From: Arthrobacter sp. MYb213
Lineage (GTDB): Bacteria > Actinomycetota > Actinomycetes > Actinomycetales > Micrococcaceae
Length of the DNA stretch: 64,000 nucleotides
NCBI RefSeq assembly: GCF_002979915.1
Contig: NZ_PCQA01000007.1
Coordinates: 211,367 to 275,366 of the forward strand
Direction of reading: 5' to 3'
A program made the position numbers and the translations under genes. Of this stretch, positions 56,901-64,000 are shown piece after piece; the stretch's first letter is position 1, and every line of letters begins with the position of its first letter. The notes beneath the pieces were generated by a model. It was not told the origin of the DNA and ran no database searches. It saw nothing but the letters and a program-made list of their open reading frames with translations.

Positions 56901-57344
56901 ATCTTGCTCACCGGTATTCTCTTTGGTCTGGCCATGGATTATCAGGTGTTCTTGGTTTCGGCGATGCGCGAGCATTACGCCCACGGTGTATCGGCTCGTG
57001 ATGCGGTGCGTTCTGGGTTCTCCATGGCGGCCCCGGTGGTTACCGCGGCGGCGCTGATCATGATTGCGGTCTTCGCCGGCTTCATCTTCTCGCACCTGTC
57101 GATGATCCGCCCGCTGGGCTTTGCGCTGGCAACCGGCGTACTCTTCGACGCCTTCGTGGTGCGTATGACGCTGATCCCGGCGGTCATGCACCTGCTCGGC
57201 GACAAGGCTTGGTACCTGCCCAAGTGGCTGGATAAGATCCTTCCAGACGTTGACGTTGAAGGCGCTAAGCTAAACGCAATGCTTGAACGCAAGGCCGAAG
57301 AAAACACAGCCCACAACCCCACCAAGGAGACCGCCAGCGTATGA
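53904..57344 (+). CDS. MMPL/RND-family membrane protein with heptad-repeat insertion
   Basis: A 1,146-residue transporter-like protein. It has one N-terminal transmembrane helix (about 17-38), a very long external loop (about 40-576), an MMPL membrane block (about 577-750, with the GxxxDY-type motif LAVGIDYALFIIHRHR), a second smaller loop and a second block (about 925-1,110, with LAMDYQVFLVSAMREHY). Residues 124-267 and 376-510 are about 20 and 19 consecutive heptads of the form hydrophobic-x-x-Gly/Ala-x-x-x (for example LADGWSE, LASGKKE), as in YhgE/Pip-type proteins. Transport of lipids or drugs is likely. It follows tetR and overlaps maf. Confidence 0.92.
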   Translation: MATYLYRLASWAHKNRLRMLAMWIAAFIAIGVCASLFMGQLSNTFTLPGTETQRTMDRMKKELPDLAGGQGTIVFREGSNRALNADQKSAIQDSLEQLALHPQVVEAMSPFELQKQLDDAKPELDKAQQKLVDGQQDLDKAKKQIADGKVQLADGQEKITQGWSQLFDGTKEIEDAQPQIDAAEKKLADGWSELRAGEAQLKSGQAQFDAGEKKYQSGLAEYNTGLKKYQSGSSQFAAGEKQLDQADAKLAQGEKEYQNGLKQLLDGKSRSALEKELAAGKKQATEGLAKAEEGLKTIEPQISELNTQITGVQQLLKQAEAEGNDEDIAKHQATLQGMQAGLDQLTAAKAQATEGKTQANAALKQIAQAQSGFKQLDGARKELDAGATKAAEGRKELEANRSQLASAKKQLDQAKAQLASGKKELDANKAKLAQARAQLASGRAELNSGQAQFDKQKATFEAGKAQLVTAEKQLRDSETTLKEKTKELEDGEKEIVTGEKELERGRAELEFASRQVGASGDMRFVSNDASTAVSQVSFRIQTDALTASDREAITAIAAGPQATGVEVLFSKEILQDISEVFGTAEIIGVVIAAVVLLVMLGTLIAAGLPLLLALLGVGAGVGTTLAFSSMFSMASITPALALMLGLAVGIDYALFIIHRHRTQLLSGMEVGESIARAVGTSGNAVVFAGLTVIIALAALAVPGLPFLTVLGMSAAFTVLCSVLLNITLLPALLSFAGNKLVSKRARKNAKKPVTKEPISARWVRMVTKIAIPVSLLVIVVLGAIALPVSQMRTALPDGSAEAADSQAFQAYQQTSDKFGAGYNGPLLVLADLPEGLSQRQADTKSLDIADMLREYHGVVAAIPVTMTDDRSLSAIQVIPEGGPASAETEALVHELRDNAGKFTDATGAKIAVTGQVAAQIDVSEKVTSALPPYLAIVVGLSLILLLLVFRSVVVPLLATGGFLLSLAAAFGASVMVYQFGWMSSAFDVNVPGPLLSFLPILLTGILFGLAMDYQVFLVSAMREHYAHGVSARDAVRSGFSMAAPVVTAAALIMIAVFAGFIFSHLSMIRPLGFALATGVLFDAFVVRMTLIPAVMHLLGDKAWYLPKWLDKILPDVDVEGAKLNAMLERKAEENTAHNPTKETASV

Positions 57345-57979
57345 GCACCATGATAAACACGCCGCGACTGCTACTTGCCTCCGCCAGTGCCGGACGACAG
57401 AAGTTGCTGCGCGACGCCGGTTTGGCTTTCACCACGCAGGTCTCCCAGGTAGATGAAGATGCGGCGCTCAGCGCTGCCGAGGCGGAGCATGGGCCACAAA
57501 GCCCGTCAGCCACGGCGCTGCTGCTAGCGAAAGCGAAGGCAGAGAATGTCGCCGCAGATGCCCAACTTGAGGGTACGTTAGTGCTCGGTTGCGACTCGGT
57601 CTTCGAGCTTAACTCAGTGGCCTACGGCAAACCTCATACCGCACAGGTTGCCCGCGAACGCTGGCAAGAAATGAGTGGCGCTACCGGTACCCTGCATTCT
57701 GGTCATTGGCTGATCGATACCGCCAACCCGGAATCTGCTACCGGAGAGATCTCATCGACCACGGTGCACTTCGCCACCGTAAGCGACGCAGAAATCGAAG
57801 CCTACGTGGCCAGCGGAGAACCGTTGCCCTGCGCCGGTGCATTTACCATCGACGGTTTAGCCTCGGCCTTTATTGAATCCATCGAAGGCAATTTCCAAAA
57901 CGTGGTGGGGCTCGATATTTTTGTGCTTCGCAAATTGCTGGCCCAGTCAGGTATCAGCATCACCGAGCTGTGGAAATAG
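57341..57979 (+). CDS. maf: Maf-family nucleotide pyrophosphatase
   Basis: A 212-residue house-cleaning enzyme that hydrolyses non-canonical or modified nucleoside triphosphates (dTTP/UTP-type substrates in most members). Motifs: PRLLLASASAGRQKLLRDAGL, VLGCDSVFELN, YGKPHTAQVARERWQEMSGATGTLHSGHWL, VSDAEIEAYVASGEP and FTIDGLASAFIESIEGNFQNVVGLD. It overlaps the MMPL stop by four bases (ATGA). In actinobacteria maf commonly sits next to the acyl-CoA carboxylase alpha gene, as it does here apart from two inserted genes. Confidence 0.94.
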   Translation: MSTMINTPRLLLASASAGRQKLLRDAGLAFTTQVSQVDEDAALSAAEAEHGPQSPSATALLLAKAKAENVAADAQLEGTLVLGCDSVFELNSVAYGKPHTAQVARERWQEMSGATGTLHSGHWLIDTANPESATGEISSTTVHFATVSDAEIEAYVASGEPLPCAGAFTIDGLASAFIESIEGNFQNVVGLDIFVLRKLLAQSGISITELWK

Positions 57980-57997
57980 TCTCTATACATCGTGTTG

Positions 57998-58037
57998 AAC
58001 GGCGCCTGGCGCGCCATCCCCTGCACCAGGCGCCGTT
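57998..58037 (+). terminator. Hairpin after maf
   Basis: A perfect 12-bp stem AACGGCGCCTGG / CCAGGCGCCGTT (57998-58009 with 58026-58037), 19 bp after the maf stop. No T-run follows. It overlaps the longest open frame of the next gene, which supports that gene's later start. Confidence 0.6.
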
Positions 58038-58069
58038 CGCTTCCCGCTAGACCGAGAGAACTTAGATCA

Positions 58070-58540
58070 TTGAGTGTCCAACGACGTTTCACCTTGCCCG
58101 CAGTGGCCACCGCCGCAGCTTTAGTCCTATCCAGTTGCGCTTCGGATGCCGGTTCTAATTCAGGCTTTGAATCCACCCCTGAAGACACGGTTTACTGTGT
58201 TGATCAAGACAACGTCGTCGTTGACGAAGAGCAGTGCAATGACGCCGAAGGCACCTCGGCGCACCATGGCGGTTCAGGTATCGGCACCGCACTCATGTTC
58301 TTCATGATTGGCCGCTACGCCGGCGGACTACGCCCTGGCACCAGGCTTGATCCTAATCAGTCCACGCAGCGTTTTAGCACCACAGACAGTGCTGCTCGGA
58401 GCAAGGCTGGATTATCTGGCACGTTCCGTAATGGCTATTCAGCCTCCACCGGAAAACCGGCAGGGTTTGGCTCCAGCAACAAACAGCGCAGCGGCACCGG
58501 TCATTCCGGTGGCTTCGGCGGCGGACACACCGGAGGCTAA
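58070..58540 (+). CDS. Lipoprotein with Gly-rich tail (YgiB/DUF1190-like in context)
   Basis: A predicted lipoprotein of about 156 residues. From TTG 58070 the signal reads SVQRRFTLPAVATAAALVLSSC with a lipobox at LSSC. The mature protein has a two-Cys segment (VYCVDQDNVVVDEEQCND), a hydrophobic stretch (IGTALMFFMIGRYAGGLRPGTR), a Ser/Gly-rich tail and a His/Gly end (GHSGGFGGGHTGG). Length, the YC...EEQC segment and its place directly before a YgiC-like gene resemble the E. coli YgiB-YgiC and YjfM-YjfC pairs; sequence similarity to DUF1190 itself could not be proven. The next gene's ribosome site lies at its 3' end. Confidence 0.7.
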   Translation: MSVQRRFTLPAVATAAALVLSSCASDAGSNSGFESTPEDTVYCVDQDNVVVDEEQCNDAEGTSAHHGGSGIGTALMFFMIGRYAGGLRPGTRLDPNQSTQRFSTTDSAARSKAGLSGTFRNGYSASTGKPAGFGSSNKQRSGTGHSGGFGGGHTGG

Positions 58541-58545
58541 GCACA

Positions 58546-59844
58546 GTGCAACGCAAGATGACCACCGCACGTCCTGACTATCTTTCCAAGGTTCAAGCCG
58601 CGGGGCTGGTGTACACACACGATGATGCCCACAGTTCCTCACCCCAGCTCTACAGATACTGGCGTGATGACGCCTACTACGAGTTGACCCCTCAAGAAAT
58701 CGAGGTGCTGCATCAGGCAGCCACCGCGGTGTTTTCCATGCTGGAGGAGGCTGGAGACTACCTGCTCTCCCCCGCCGGCGCCGCGGATCTGGCACGCTTT
58801 GGCATCCCGCACCGGGCCATGCGCGCTATCCGCGATAGCTGGAACGAAGAGCCGGCCTGCGGATCGGTCTACGGCCGTTTCGACTTCCGCTTTGGCGGGC
58901 TGACCCACCGCGAACCGGACCAGCGCATCCCCAAACTTTACGAGTTTAACGCCGACACCCCCACCTCACTGGTTGAGTCCTTGGTGCAGTGGCAATGGTT
59001 CGAGGACCAGCCACAGCTAGGTTCTAGCCAATGGACCAATATGTACGAGGATCTGGTGGCGGCCTGGCAGCGAAACCTTGAAATTATCTCGCGCAAGATT
59101 GGGGCGGCTCCCACCGTCTACTTCGCCTGCAGTGAAGAAGATACCTCCCACGAGGATCAGATGAATACCCTGGTGTTGCGTGATACCTGCGCCGCGGCCG
59201 GATACCAGACCGAAACCATTTATATCGAGAATCTCTGGGTCGATGAGCAGGGACGCTACTGCGCGGGCGAAAACGGCCCGCACATTCAGGTCATTTTTAA
59301 GCTGTACCCCTGGGAGCATATGGTGCACAGCGAAAATGCCGACGAGCTTTTTGAAGATATGCGTGACTCGGGATTCGACGGTACCAGCTACCGTGGTGGC
59401 ACTATCTGGATCGAACCACCGTACAAGATGCTGTGGAGCACCAAGGCCATCTTGCCGGTGCTCTGGAAGCTCTTCGGCGAGGATCCGGATCGCTCCCAAT
59501 ACCTGCTCCCAGCATGGTTTGATGGCCAGGCACCGTACTACATCCAACACCTTGGCTACGTACGCAAGCCATTGCTCAGCCGCGAAGGTGCCGACATCAC
59601 CATGTACCTGCCAGACGGTGGCCTCACCCTAGGTGAGGCTCAAGGTTATGGCGAGGAGGGGTTCATCATTCAAGAGCTCGCTCTGCCTCCGGTGTTCCGC
59701 CGCGAGGATGAAGCAACGGATGTCAGCACGGTGTTGGGTATCTGGATGATTGATGGTGAGCCTTCTGGTCTTGCGGTGCGTGAAAGTCAGGGACCGATTA
59801 CCGATAATTTCGCTAACTTTATCCCGCATGTCATTTCTCGTTAG
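58546..59844 (+). CDS. Glutathionylspermidine synthase-family ATP-grasp protein (YgiC-like)
   Basis: A 432-residue protein with the fold of the glutathionylspermidine synthase C-terminal domain. Signature blocks: SVYGRFDFRFGG, KLYEFNADTPTSLVES, QVIFKLYPWEHMV and WIEPPYKMLWSTKAILPVLW, with ATP-grasp residues in the latter part (EGFIIQELALP). E. coli YgiC and YjfC bind ATP but lack the amidase domain and have no proven glutathionylspermidine synthesis. Actinobacteria usually use mycothiol, so the substrate is probably different. It starts with GTG 58546, nine bases after GGAGG; the ATG at 58558 is an alternative. It forms a two-gene unit with the lipoprotein. Confidence 0.85.
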   Translation: MQRKMTTARPDYLSKVQAAGLVYTHDDAHSSSPQLYRYWRDDAYYELTPQEIEVLHQAATAVFSMLEEAGDYLLSPAGAADLARFGIPHRAMRAIRDSWNEEPACGSVYGRFDFRFGGLTHREPDQRIPKLYEFNADTPTSLVESLVQWQWFEDQPQLGSSQWTNMYEDLVAAWQRNLEIISRKIGAAPTVYFACSEEDTSHEDQMNTLVLRDTCAAAGYQTETIYIENLWVDEQGRYCAGENGPHIQVIFKLYPWEHMVHSENADELFEDMRDSGFDGTSYRGGTIWIEPPYKMLWSTKAILPVLWKLFGEDPDRSQYLLPAWFDGQAPYYIQHLGYVRKPLLSREGADITMYLPDGGLTLGEAQGYGEEGFIIQELALPPVFRREDEATDVSTVLGIWMIDGEPSGLAVRESQGPITDNFANFIPHVISR

Positions 59845-59996
59845 TTCATGCAGATTAAATAGCCCACGTTTTTGTAGGAACCCTCTAAAATTTTTGGTCT
59901 AACACCCCGGAATTTGCGGATAAGTACATATAGTTCCCACAAAACCGATAGGCTCCTAGGTGAGAAACCGTAACTTTTTAAAGACAAGGTTCACCC

Positions 59997-61769
59997 ATGA
60001 ATCCATTGACGAAGGTGCTAGTCGCCAACCGCGGCGAGATTGCAGTGCGAATTATCCGTGCGGCACGCGACGAAGGAATCGAGTCGGTCGCTATTTACGC
60101 CGATTCGGACCGCGATGCATTGCACGTGCGACTGGCCGATGAGGCCTACGCACTGGGCGGCACCACGGCCGCCGAATCCTACCTTCGTATCGAGAAGATT
60201 CTGGACATCGCGCAGCGCTCCGGCGCCGACGCGGTACACCCCGGCTACGGTTTCCTGGCCGAGAACGCCGACTTCGCACAAGCGGTTATCGACGCCGGGC
60301 TGACCTGGATTGGGCCAAGCCCACAGGCTATTGACCAGCTTGGTGACAAGGTCAAGGCGCGCCATATCGCCGAAAAGGTCGGCGCCCCATTGGTTCCCGG
60401 CACCAAGGATCCGGTGGCCTCCGCCGAAGAGGTTTACGCTTTTGCCGACGAGTTCGGTTTGCCGCTCGCCATCAAGGCCGCTTACGGCGGCGGTGGCCGC
60501 GGAATCAAGGTAGTTCGCAACCGCGAGGACATCGGCGAGATGTTCGAGTCCGCAGTGCGTGAAGCCATCGCAGCCTTTGGCCGCGGTGAATGTTTCGTCG
60601 AACGTTTCCTAGATGCCCCGCGCCACGTCGAAACCCAGTGCCTAGCCGATAGCCAGGGCAACGTGGTCGTCGTGTCCACCCGCGACTGCTCCTTGCAGCG
60701 TCGCAACCAGAAGCTCGTCGAGGAGGCTCCGGCTCCCTTCTTGAGCGAAGAGCAGGTCACCCGACTCTACGAATCTTCCAAGGCGATCCTGCGCGAAGCA
60801 AACTACACCGGTGCCGGCACCTGTGAGTTCCTCGTTGGACAAGATGGCGTGATTTCCTTCCTCGAGGTCAATACCCGCCTACAGGTGGAGCACACCGTAT
60901 CCGAGGAAGTCACCGGTCTTGATCTGGTGCGCGAACAGTTCCGCATCGCCCGCGGCGAAGAGCTGGGCTACACCGACCCCGAGGTTCGTGGCCACTCCTT
61001 TGAATTCCGGATCAACGGCGAAGACGCCGGCCGCGGCTTCGTACCAACCCCTGGCACCATCACCAAGATGACCCTGCCTACCGGCCCTGGTGTCCGCGTG
61101 GATTCGGGTATCGAAGCCGGAGAGAGTGTCTCAGGAAACTTTGACTCGATGATCTCCAAGTTGATCATCACCGGCGCTACCCGCGACATCGCAGCGGCCC
61201 GTGCACGGCGTGCATTGGAAGAATTTAAGCTCGAAGGTATGGCAACGGTGTTGCCATTCCACCGTGCGGTCATGTCAGATGCCGCGTTCGTTCAAGAGTC
61301 GGGCCCATTCAAGGTCCACACCCGCTGGATTGAAACCGAATTTGCCACCGTCATTGAACCGCACCCAATGCCGATGGCAGAAGCCGAAGATGCAGACGAA
61401 CGCACCTCGGTGACCGTAGAGGTTGCTGGTAAGCGCCTAGAAGTCACGCTGCCTTCCTCGCTGGGGTCAGTATCGGCCACCGCCGATAAGGGTGCCAAGA
61501 AGAAGCGTAAGCCAGGACGCAAGGCCGGGGCTGCCGCCGCCGGCAACAGTGCAGAGCTACGCTCGCCTATGCAGGGAACCATCGTGAAGGTTGCGGTGGC
61601 CAACGGAGATACCGTCGCCGCCGGAGACCTGATCGTAGTACTTGAAGCGATGAAGATGGAACAGCCGATTACCGCACACCGTGCAGGTACCGTCCAAGGC
61701 TTAGAAGTGAGCCCCGGAGAGTCATTGTCCTCCGGAGCGGTAATCGCCTCGATTATCGAAGCCGACTAA
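59997..61769 (+). CDS. Acyl-CoA carboxylase alpha subunit (biotin carboxylase + BCCP)
   Basis: A 590-residue fused biotin carboxylase and biotin carrier. The ATP-grasp core has [18 protein letters not shown] (glycine loop), [15 protein letters not shown] and [20 protein letters not shown]. The C-terminal biotinyl domain carries the lysine in [12 protein letters not shown] Lys-rich linker ([13 protein letters not shown]) joins the two. It supplies carboxybiotin to the beta subunit at 47 kb and is modified by BirA at 45 kb. The start ATG has AAGG nine bases upstream. It corresponds to AccA3-type subunits of other actinobacteria. Confidence 0.96.
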   Translation: MNPLTKVLVANRGEIAVRIIRAARDEGIESVAIYADSDRDALHVRLADEAYALGGTTAAESYLRIEKILDIAQRSGADAVHPGYGFLAENADFAQAVIDAGLTWIGPSPQAIDQLGDKVKARHIAEKVGAPLVPGTKDPVASAEEVYAFADEFGLPLAIKAAYGGGGRGIKVVRNREDIGEMFESAVREAIAAFGRGECFVERFLDAPRHVETQCLADSQGNVVVVSTRDCSLQRRNQKLVEEAPAPFLSEEQVTRLYESSKAILREANYTGAGTCEFLVGQDGVISFLEVNTRLQVEHTVSEEVTGLDLVREQFRIARGEELGYTDPEVRGHSFEFRINGEDAGRGFVPTPGTITKMTLPTGPGVRVDSGIEAGESVSGNFDSMISKLIITGATRDIAAARARRALEEFKLEGMATVLPFHRAVMSDAAFVQESGPFKVHTRWIETEFATVIEPHPMPMAEAEDADERTSVTVEVAGKRLEVTLPSSLGSVSATADKGAKKKRKPGRKAGAAAAGNSAELRSPMQGTIVKVAVANGDTVAAGDLIVVLEAMKMEQPITAHRAGTVQGLEVSPGESLSSGAVIASIIEAD

Positions 61770-61785
61770 GTACCCACCGGCACCT

Positions 61786-61822
61786 CAGGGCTGTTCAAAC
61801 GTTACGCGTTTGGACGGCCCTG
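61786..61822. terminator. Bidirectional hairpin after the alpha subunit
   Basis: A 16-bp stem with two G-T pairs (61786-61801 with 61807-61822) and a 5-nt loop, which includes the stop codon of the convergent NmrA-like gene. It starts 16 bp after the alpha-subunit stop. Confidence 0.75.
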
Positions 61823-62560
61823 CGCGTTTAACCAGTCGGCAAAGGTTTCGCTACCCAGCCGCGCGCCAGGCCCGGGAAGCAAAGAGCCATCACGCATGGC
61901 ACGGCCCATCGGTCCGGGTAACGGTACTTCAATCACCCGTTGGGCCCGCCCGGCATCGTGCGCCAACTGAGCCCGCACTAGGTCCGCCATTCGTTCCTCC
62001 CGGGGTCCGGCCAGATCTGCGACAACTCCTTGCGGCTCCCCCGTCGCCAGCTTGACCAGTTCAGCGGCGACCTCGGTGGTGGAGACTGGCTGCGAACGCA
62101 TGCGTGGGGCAAAGTGCAACGCCCCGATTCCCATCCGTGCCGTCAGCTGTCCGGCAAACTCGTGAAATTGCGAGGCACGCAGCAAGGAGTATCCATCTGG
62201 CAGGTCCATCAGCAAACGTTCGTGGGCTGCTTTGCCGGCGTAGTACTGGGCGTCGACAGCCAGCGCTCCAATGATCGATAGCGCAACGTGGTGAGTGCTC
62301 CCCACCAGACGTCCTGCTTCCAGTAAATTTTTGGTGGCCCGGGTAAAGAACTCCACCGCGGTGTTTGTCCGCATGCTCGGGGTGCTCGACACATCAATGA
62401 CTGCATCAACACCACTCATCGCATCGACCAGCCCGGCACCGTCCAGCACATCAATTCCGGTGCGTCGAGACAGAATCAAAGGAATATGCCCGGCCGATTC
62501 AACCGCCGAAACAACGCGACGGCCAATGGTCCCCGTTCCACCTGCGATAGCGATTTTCAT
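61802..62560 (-). CDS. NAD(P)-binding NmrA/SDR-like protein
   Basis: A 252-residue atypical SDR with a Rossmann start MKIAIAGGTGTIGRRVV (GGxGxxG) and then LILSRRTGIDVLDG...VDAVIDVSSTPSM. The middle carries HHVALSIIGA and YYAGKAAHERLL, the Tyr-x3-Lys of the family. These proteins act as NAD(P) sensors or reductases; the substrate is unknown. It is a single gene converging on the carboxylase alpha gene. Confidence 0.87.
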   Translation of the reverse strand: MKIAIAGGTGTIGRRVVSAVESAGHIPLILSRRTGIDVLDGAGLVDAMSGVDAVIDVSSTPSMRTNTAVEFFTRATKNLLEAGRLVGSTHHVALSIIGALAVDAQYYAGKAAHERLLMDLPDGYSLLRASQFHEFAGQLTARMGIGALHFAPRMRSQPVSTTEVAAELVKLATGEPQGVVADLAGPREERMADLVRAQLAHDAGRAQRVIEVPLPGPMGRAMRDGSLLPGPGARLGSETFADWLNAQGRPNA

Positions 62561-62786
62561 GGGTTCAACCTATCTTGGGTTCTTACCTGCCACCGTAAAT
62601 ACGAGTCGCTTCATTCCCCTTCTGACTGTACGACGGGCCAAGATTGTTTCGCAATGATTCACTCATTTGTGGAGCAAAAAATCGAATAGTCTTCAGTTCA
62701 AATTACAGGGCAAAAGTTCTTTTCTGAGTAGTCCACAACCCGTGAAAACCCCACCAAAATGTCGGTACCACGCGGGAAAATAGACT

Positions 62787-64000
62787 ATGAGCATCCAGCA
62801 TGCCTTCACCAACGACGACGACGAACACCGTCTACCGCTGAACCCGCCAGGAACCAGGAACATCTCCCACCTCGACGGGCCACTCACTAGCGCGATTGAA
62901 CACGAAAACGAATTCGCGCAAGTCCTGGAACTCGCCTCCACCCTCTACCACGGACCGGCGCGCACCAACCCCAGCCAAGGACTCACCGAACTCCAAGCCA
63001 TCGCCTACCTACGCCGTGCCCTGGACGCAGCCGAAGCGGTGATCCTCACCGACAGCATCGAACTGGTCGCCCACGCAGCCGCCGAATACACTGCAGACAC
63101 CACCAGCACCGCTCCTGCAGGTGAAACAGAAAAGCAACGCGACCAACGCATCAGCGCCCACTACTACGGGGTGGACCCAGCCAGCGACCAGATCATCACC
63201 TCCAGCTTCGTCGCGGAAGCGGCCGTCGCCTTGCGTGAAACGGTCGAGAAAACACGGTCGAAACTGTTCACCGCCAAAGGGCTACGCTACCTATGTCCTG
63301 AGACGTTGAACGCGTTGTCGCGCGGGCTGATCACTACTAAAGCTGCCCAAGAGATGGTGAAGCAAGCTCAAGACCTTGCCCCAGAGGATATCCGTAGGAT
63401 GGAGCACTCACTCTTACCGGTTGCGAAGACCGCAAGTGATGCTAGTTTTAGTCAGCGTGCCCGCCGGTTGCACCGTAAATTAGATCCCGTCTCGGCTGCT
63501 GATCGTCACGAATCTGCGAGGGAGGCACGGTGTGTGACCGTGTGGGATGAGCCTGATGGGATGGCCGCGTTGAAGCTTTACGCGCCAGCGCAGGACGTGT
63601 ACTCGATTTATAACACGGTGAAATATTTTGCTCAGCAAGACGTAGACCCAGACGATACTCGGACCCAGGCGCAGCGTCACGCAGATATTCTGCGTGACGC
63701 GCTCTTAGATGGGTGGCCCACTACCAATGGGACACCGTTGAAGCCGCGAGTGGTGGTGACTATCCCGGCGGTGGAAGCACTGGTGAATCCTCGTCGGGGG
63801 TTAGCTGACCTTGAAGGGTATGGCCCCATCCCGATGGGGGTGGCGTTGACGTTGGCTCAGGATGCTCCCTCGATGGTGCGGGTGCTCACTGATCCGTGGA
63901 CTGGGGCGGCTATTGATGTGGGGCGTGCGAAGTATCGTCCGTCGGCAGCGTTAAAAGATTTGTTGTTGGTCCGTGACCAGTGTTGCCGTTTTCCGGGGTG
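62787..64000 (+). CDS. DUF222/HNH endonuclease family protein (cut by window edge)
   Basis: The first 404 codons of a DUF222-type protein; the HNH nuclease domain that normally follows begins only at the window edge (ALKDLLLVRDQCCRFPG). The DUF222 part includes SQGLTELQAIAYLRRALDAAEAVI, RYLCPETLNALSRGLITTKAAQ, CVTVWDEPDGMAAL and RVVVTIPAVEALVNP. Such genes occur in many copies in Micrococcaceae genomes and are sometimes mobile; their function is unknown. Codon usage changes sharply near 63,250: upstream mostly C-ending (GCC, ACC, CTC), downstream G- and T-ending (GCG, GTG, TTG, CGT). The ATG at 62787 has GGGA upstream. Confidence 0.88.
   Translation, partial: MSIQHAFTNDDDEHRLPLNPPGTRNISHLDGPLTSAIEHENEFAQVLELASTLYHGPARTNPSQGLTELQAIAYLRRALDAAEAVILTDSIELVAHAAAEYTADTTSTAPAGETEKQRDQRISAHYYGVDPASDQIITSSFVAEAAVALRETVEKTRSKLFTAKGLRYLCPETLNALSRGLITTKAAQEMVKQAQDLAPEDIRRMEHSLLPVAKTASDASFSQRARRLHRKLDPVSAADRHESAREARCVTVWDEPDGMAALKLYAPAQDVYSIYNTVKYFAQQDVDPDDTRTQAQRHADILRDALLDGWPTTNGTPLKPRVVVTIPAVEALVNPRRGLADLEGYGPIPMGVALTLAQDAPSMVRVLTDPWTGAAIDVGRAKYRPSAALKDLLLVRDQCCRFPG

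Noticed and set aside
62693..62941. 82-residue minus-strand open frame
   Set aside because: Antisense to the start of the DUF222 gene, with no motif.

Overview
The window is 64 kb of a chromosome from a high-G+C Gram-positive bacterium, most likely Micrococcaceae (Arthrobacter/Glutamicibacter-like). The reasons are: a SAM-IV riboswitch ahead of metY-metX; a mycothiol-dependent-type enzyme family; an acyl-CoA carboxylase with separate alpha, beta and epsilon subunits beside birA; GatCAB; a DUF222/HNH gene; and frequent GTG/TTG starts with a few leaderless-looking promoters. The genus is inference. No tRNA, rRNA, CRISPR array or complete insertion sequence was seen.

Layout. 0-14.3 kb is mostly metabolism: glyS (cut by the window edge), an S4 RNA-binding protein, two esterases, methionine synthesis (metY-metX under the riboswitch), tpx, a lone hutI, and threonine catabolism (tdh-kbl) with a divergent LysR regulator. 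14.3-21.7 kb is a loosely packed, eroded accessory stretch: acetyltransferases, a hydrolase behind a palindrome, a DUF3887 regulator-like protein followed by a 55-aa membrane protein, a toxin-antitoxin pair whose toxin is frameshifted, a truncated NTF2-like ORF and a 49-aa CxxC/CxxC ORF. 21.7-28.8 kb holds a MarR-controlled efflux pump and aldo-keto reductase, small-molecule enzymes, and an intact YefM-YoeB pair. 28.8-42.5 kb is core: gatCAB, a lipoprotein penicillin-binding protein, nagB, an inositol-monophosphatase-family enzyme and ligA.

42.5-46.2 kb is a tightly coupled signalling group (PH-domain membrane protein, class III adenylate cyclase, PP2C phosphatase) next to birA. 47-62 kb is the acyl-CoA carboxylase region: accD and accE at one end, maf and the biotin-carrying alpha subunit at the other. 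Between them lie a DUF885 protein, a dicarboxylate/amino-acid symporter, a TetR-MMPL pair in which the MMPL carries a very long heptad-repeat insertion, and a YgiB/YgiC-like pair (lipoprotein plus glutathionylspermidine-synthase-fold protein). The window ends inside a DUF222/HNH gene whose codon usage switches part-way.

Convergent gene pairs are often separated by long, perfect hairpins that can stop transcription from both sides. Many minus-strand genes have a Shine-Dalgarno sequence that places the start inside the longest open frame; these corrected starts are used here. No radically new system was found. The best leads are the MMPL insertion, the YgiB/YgiC-like pair, the frameshifted toxin, the codon switch in the DUF222 gene and the two short ORFs.
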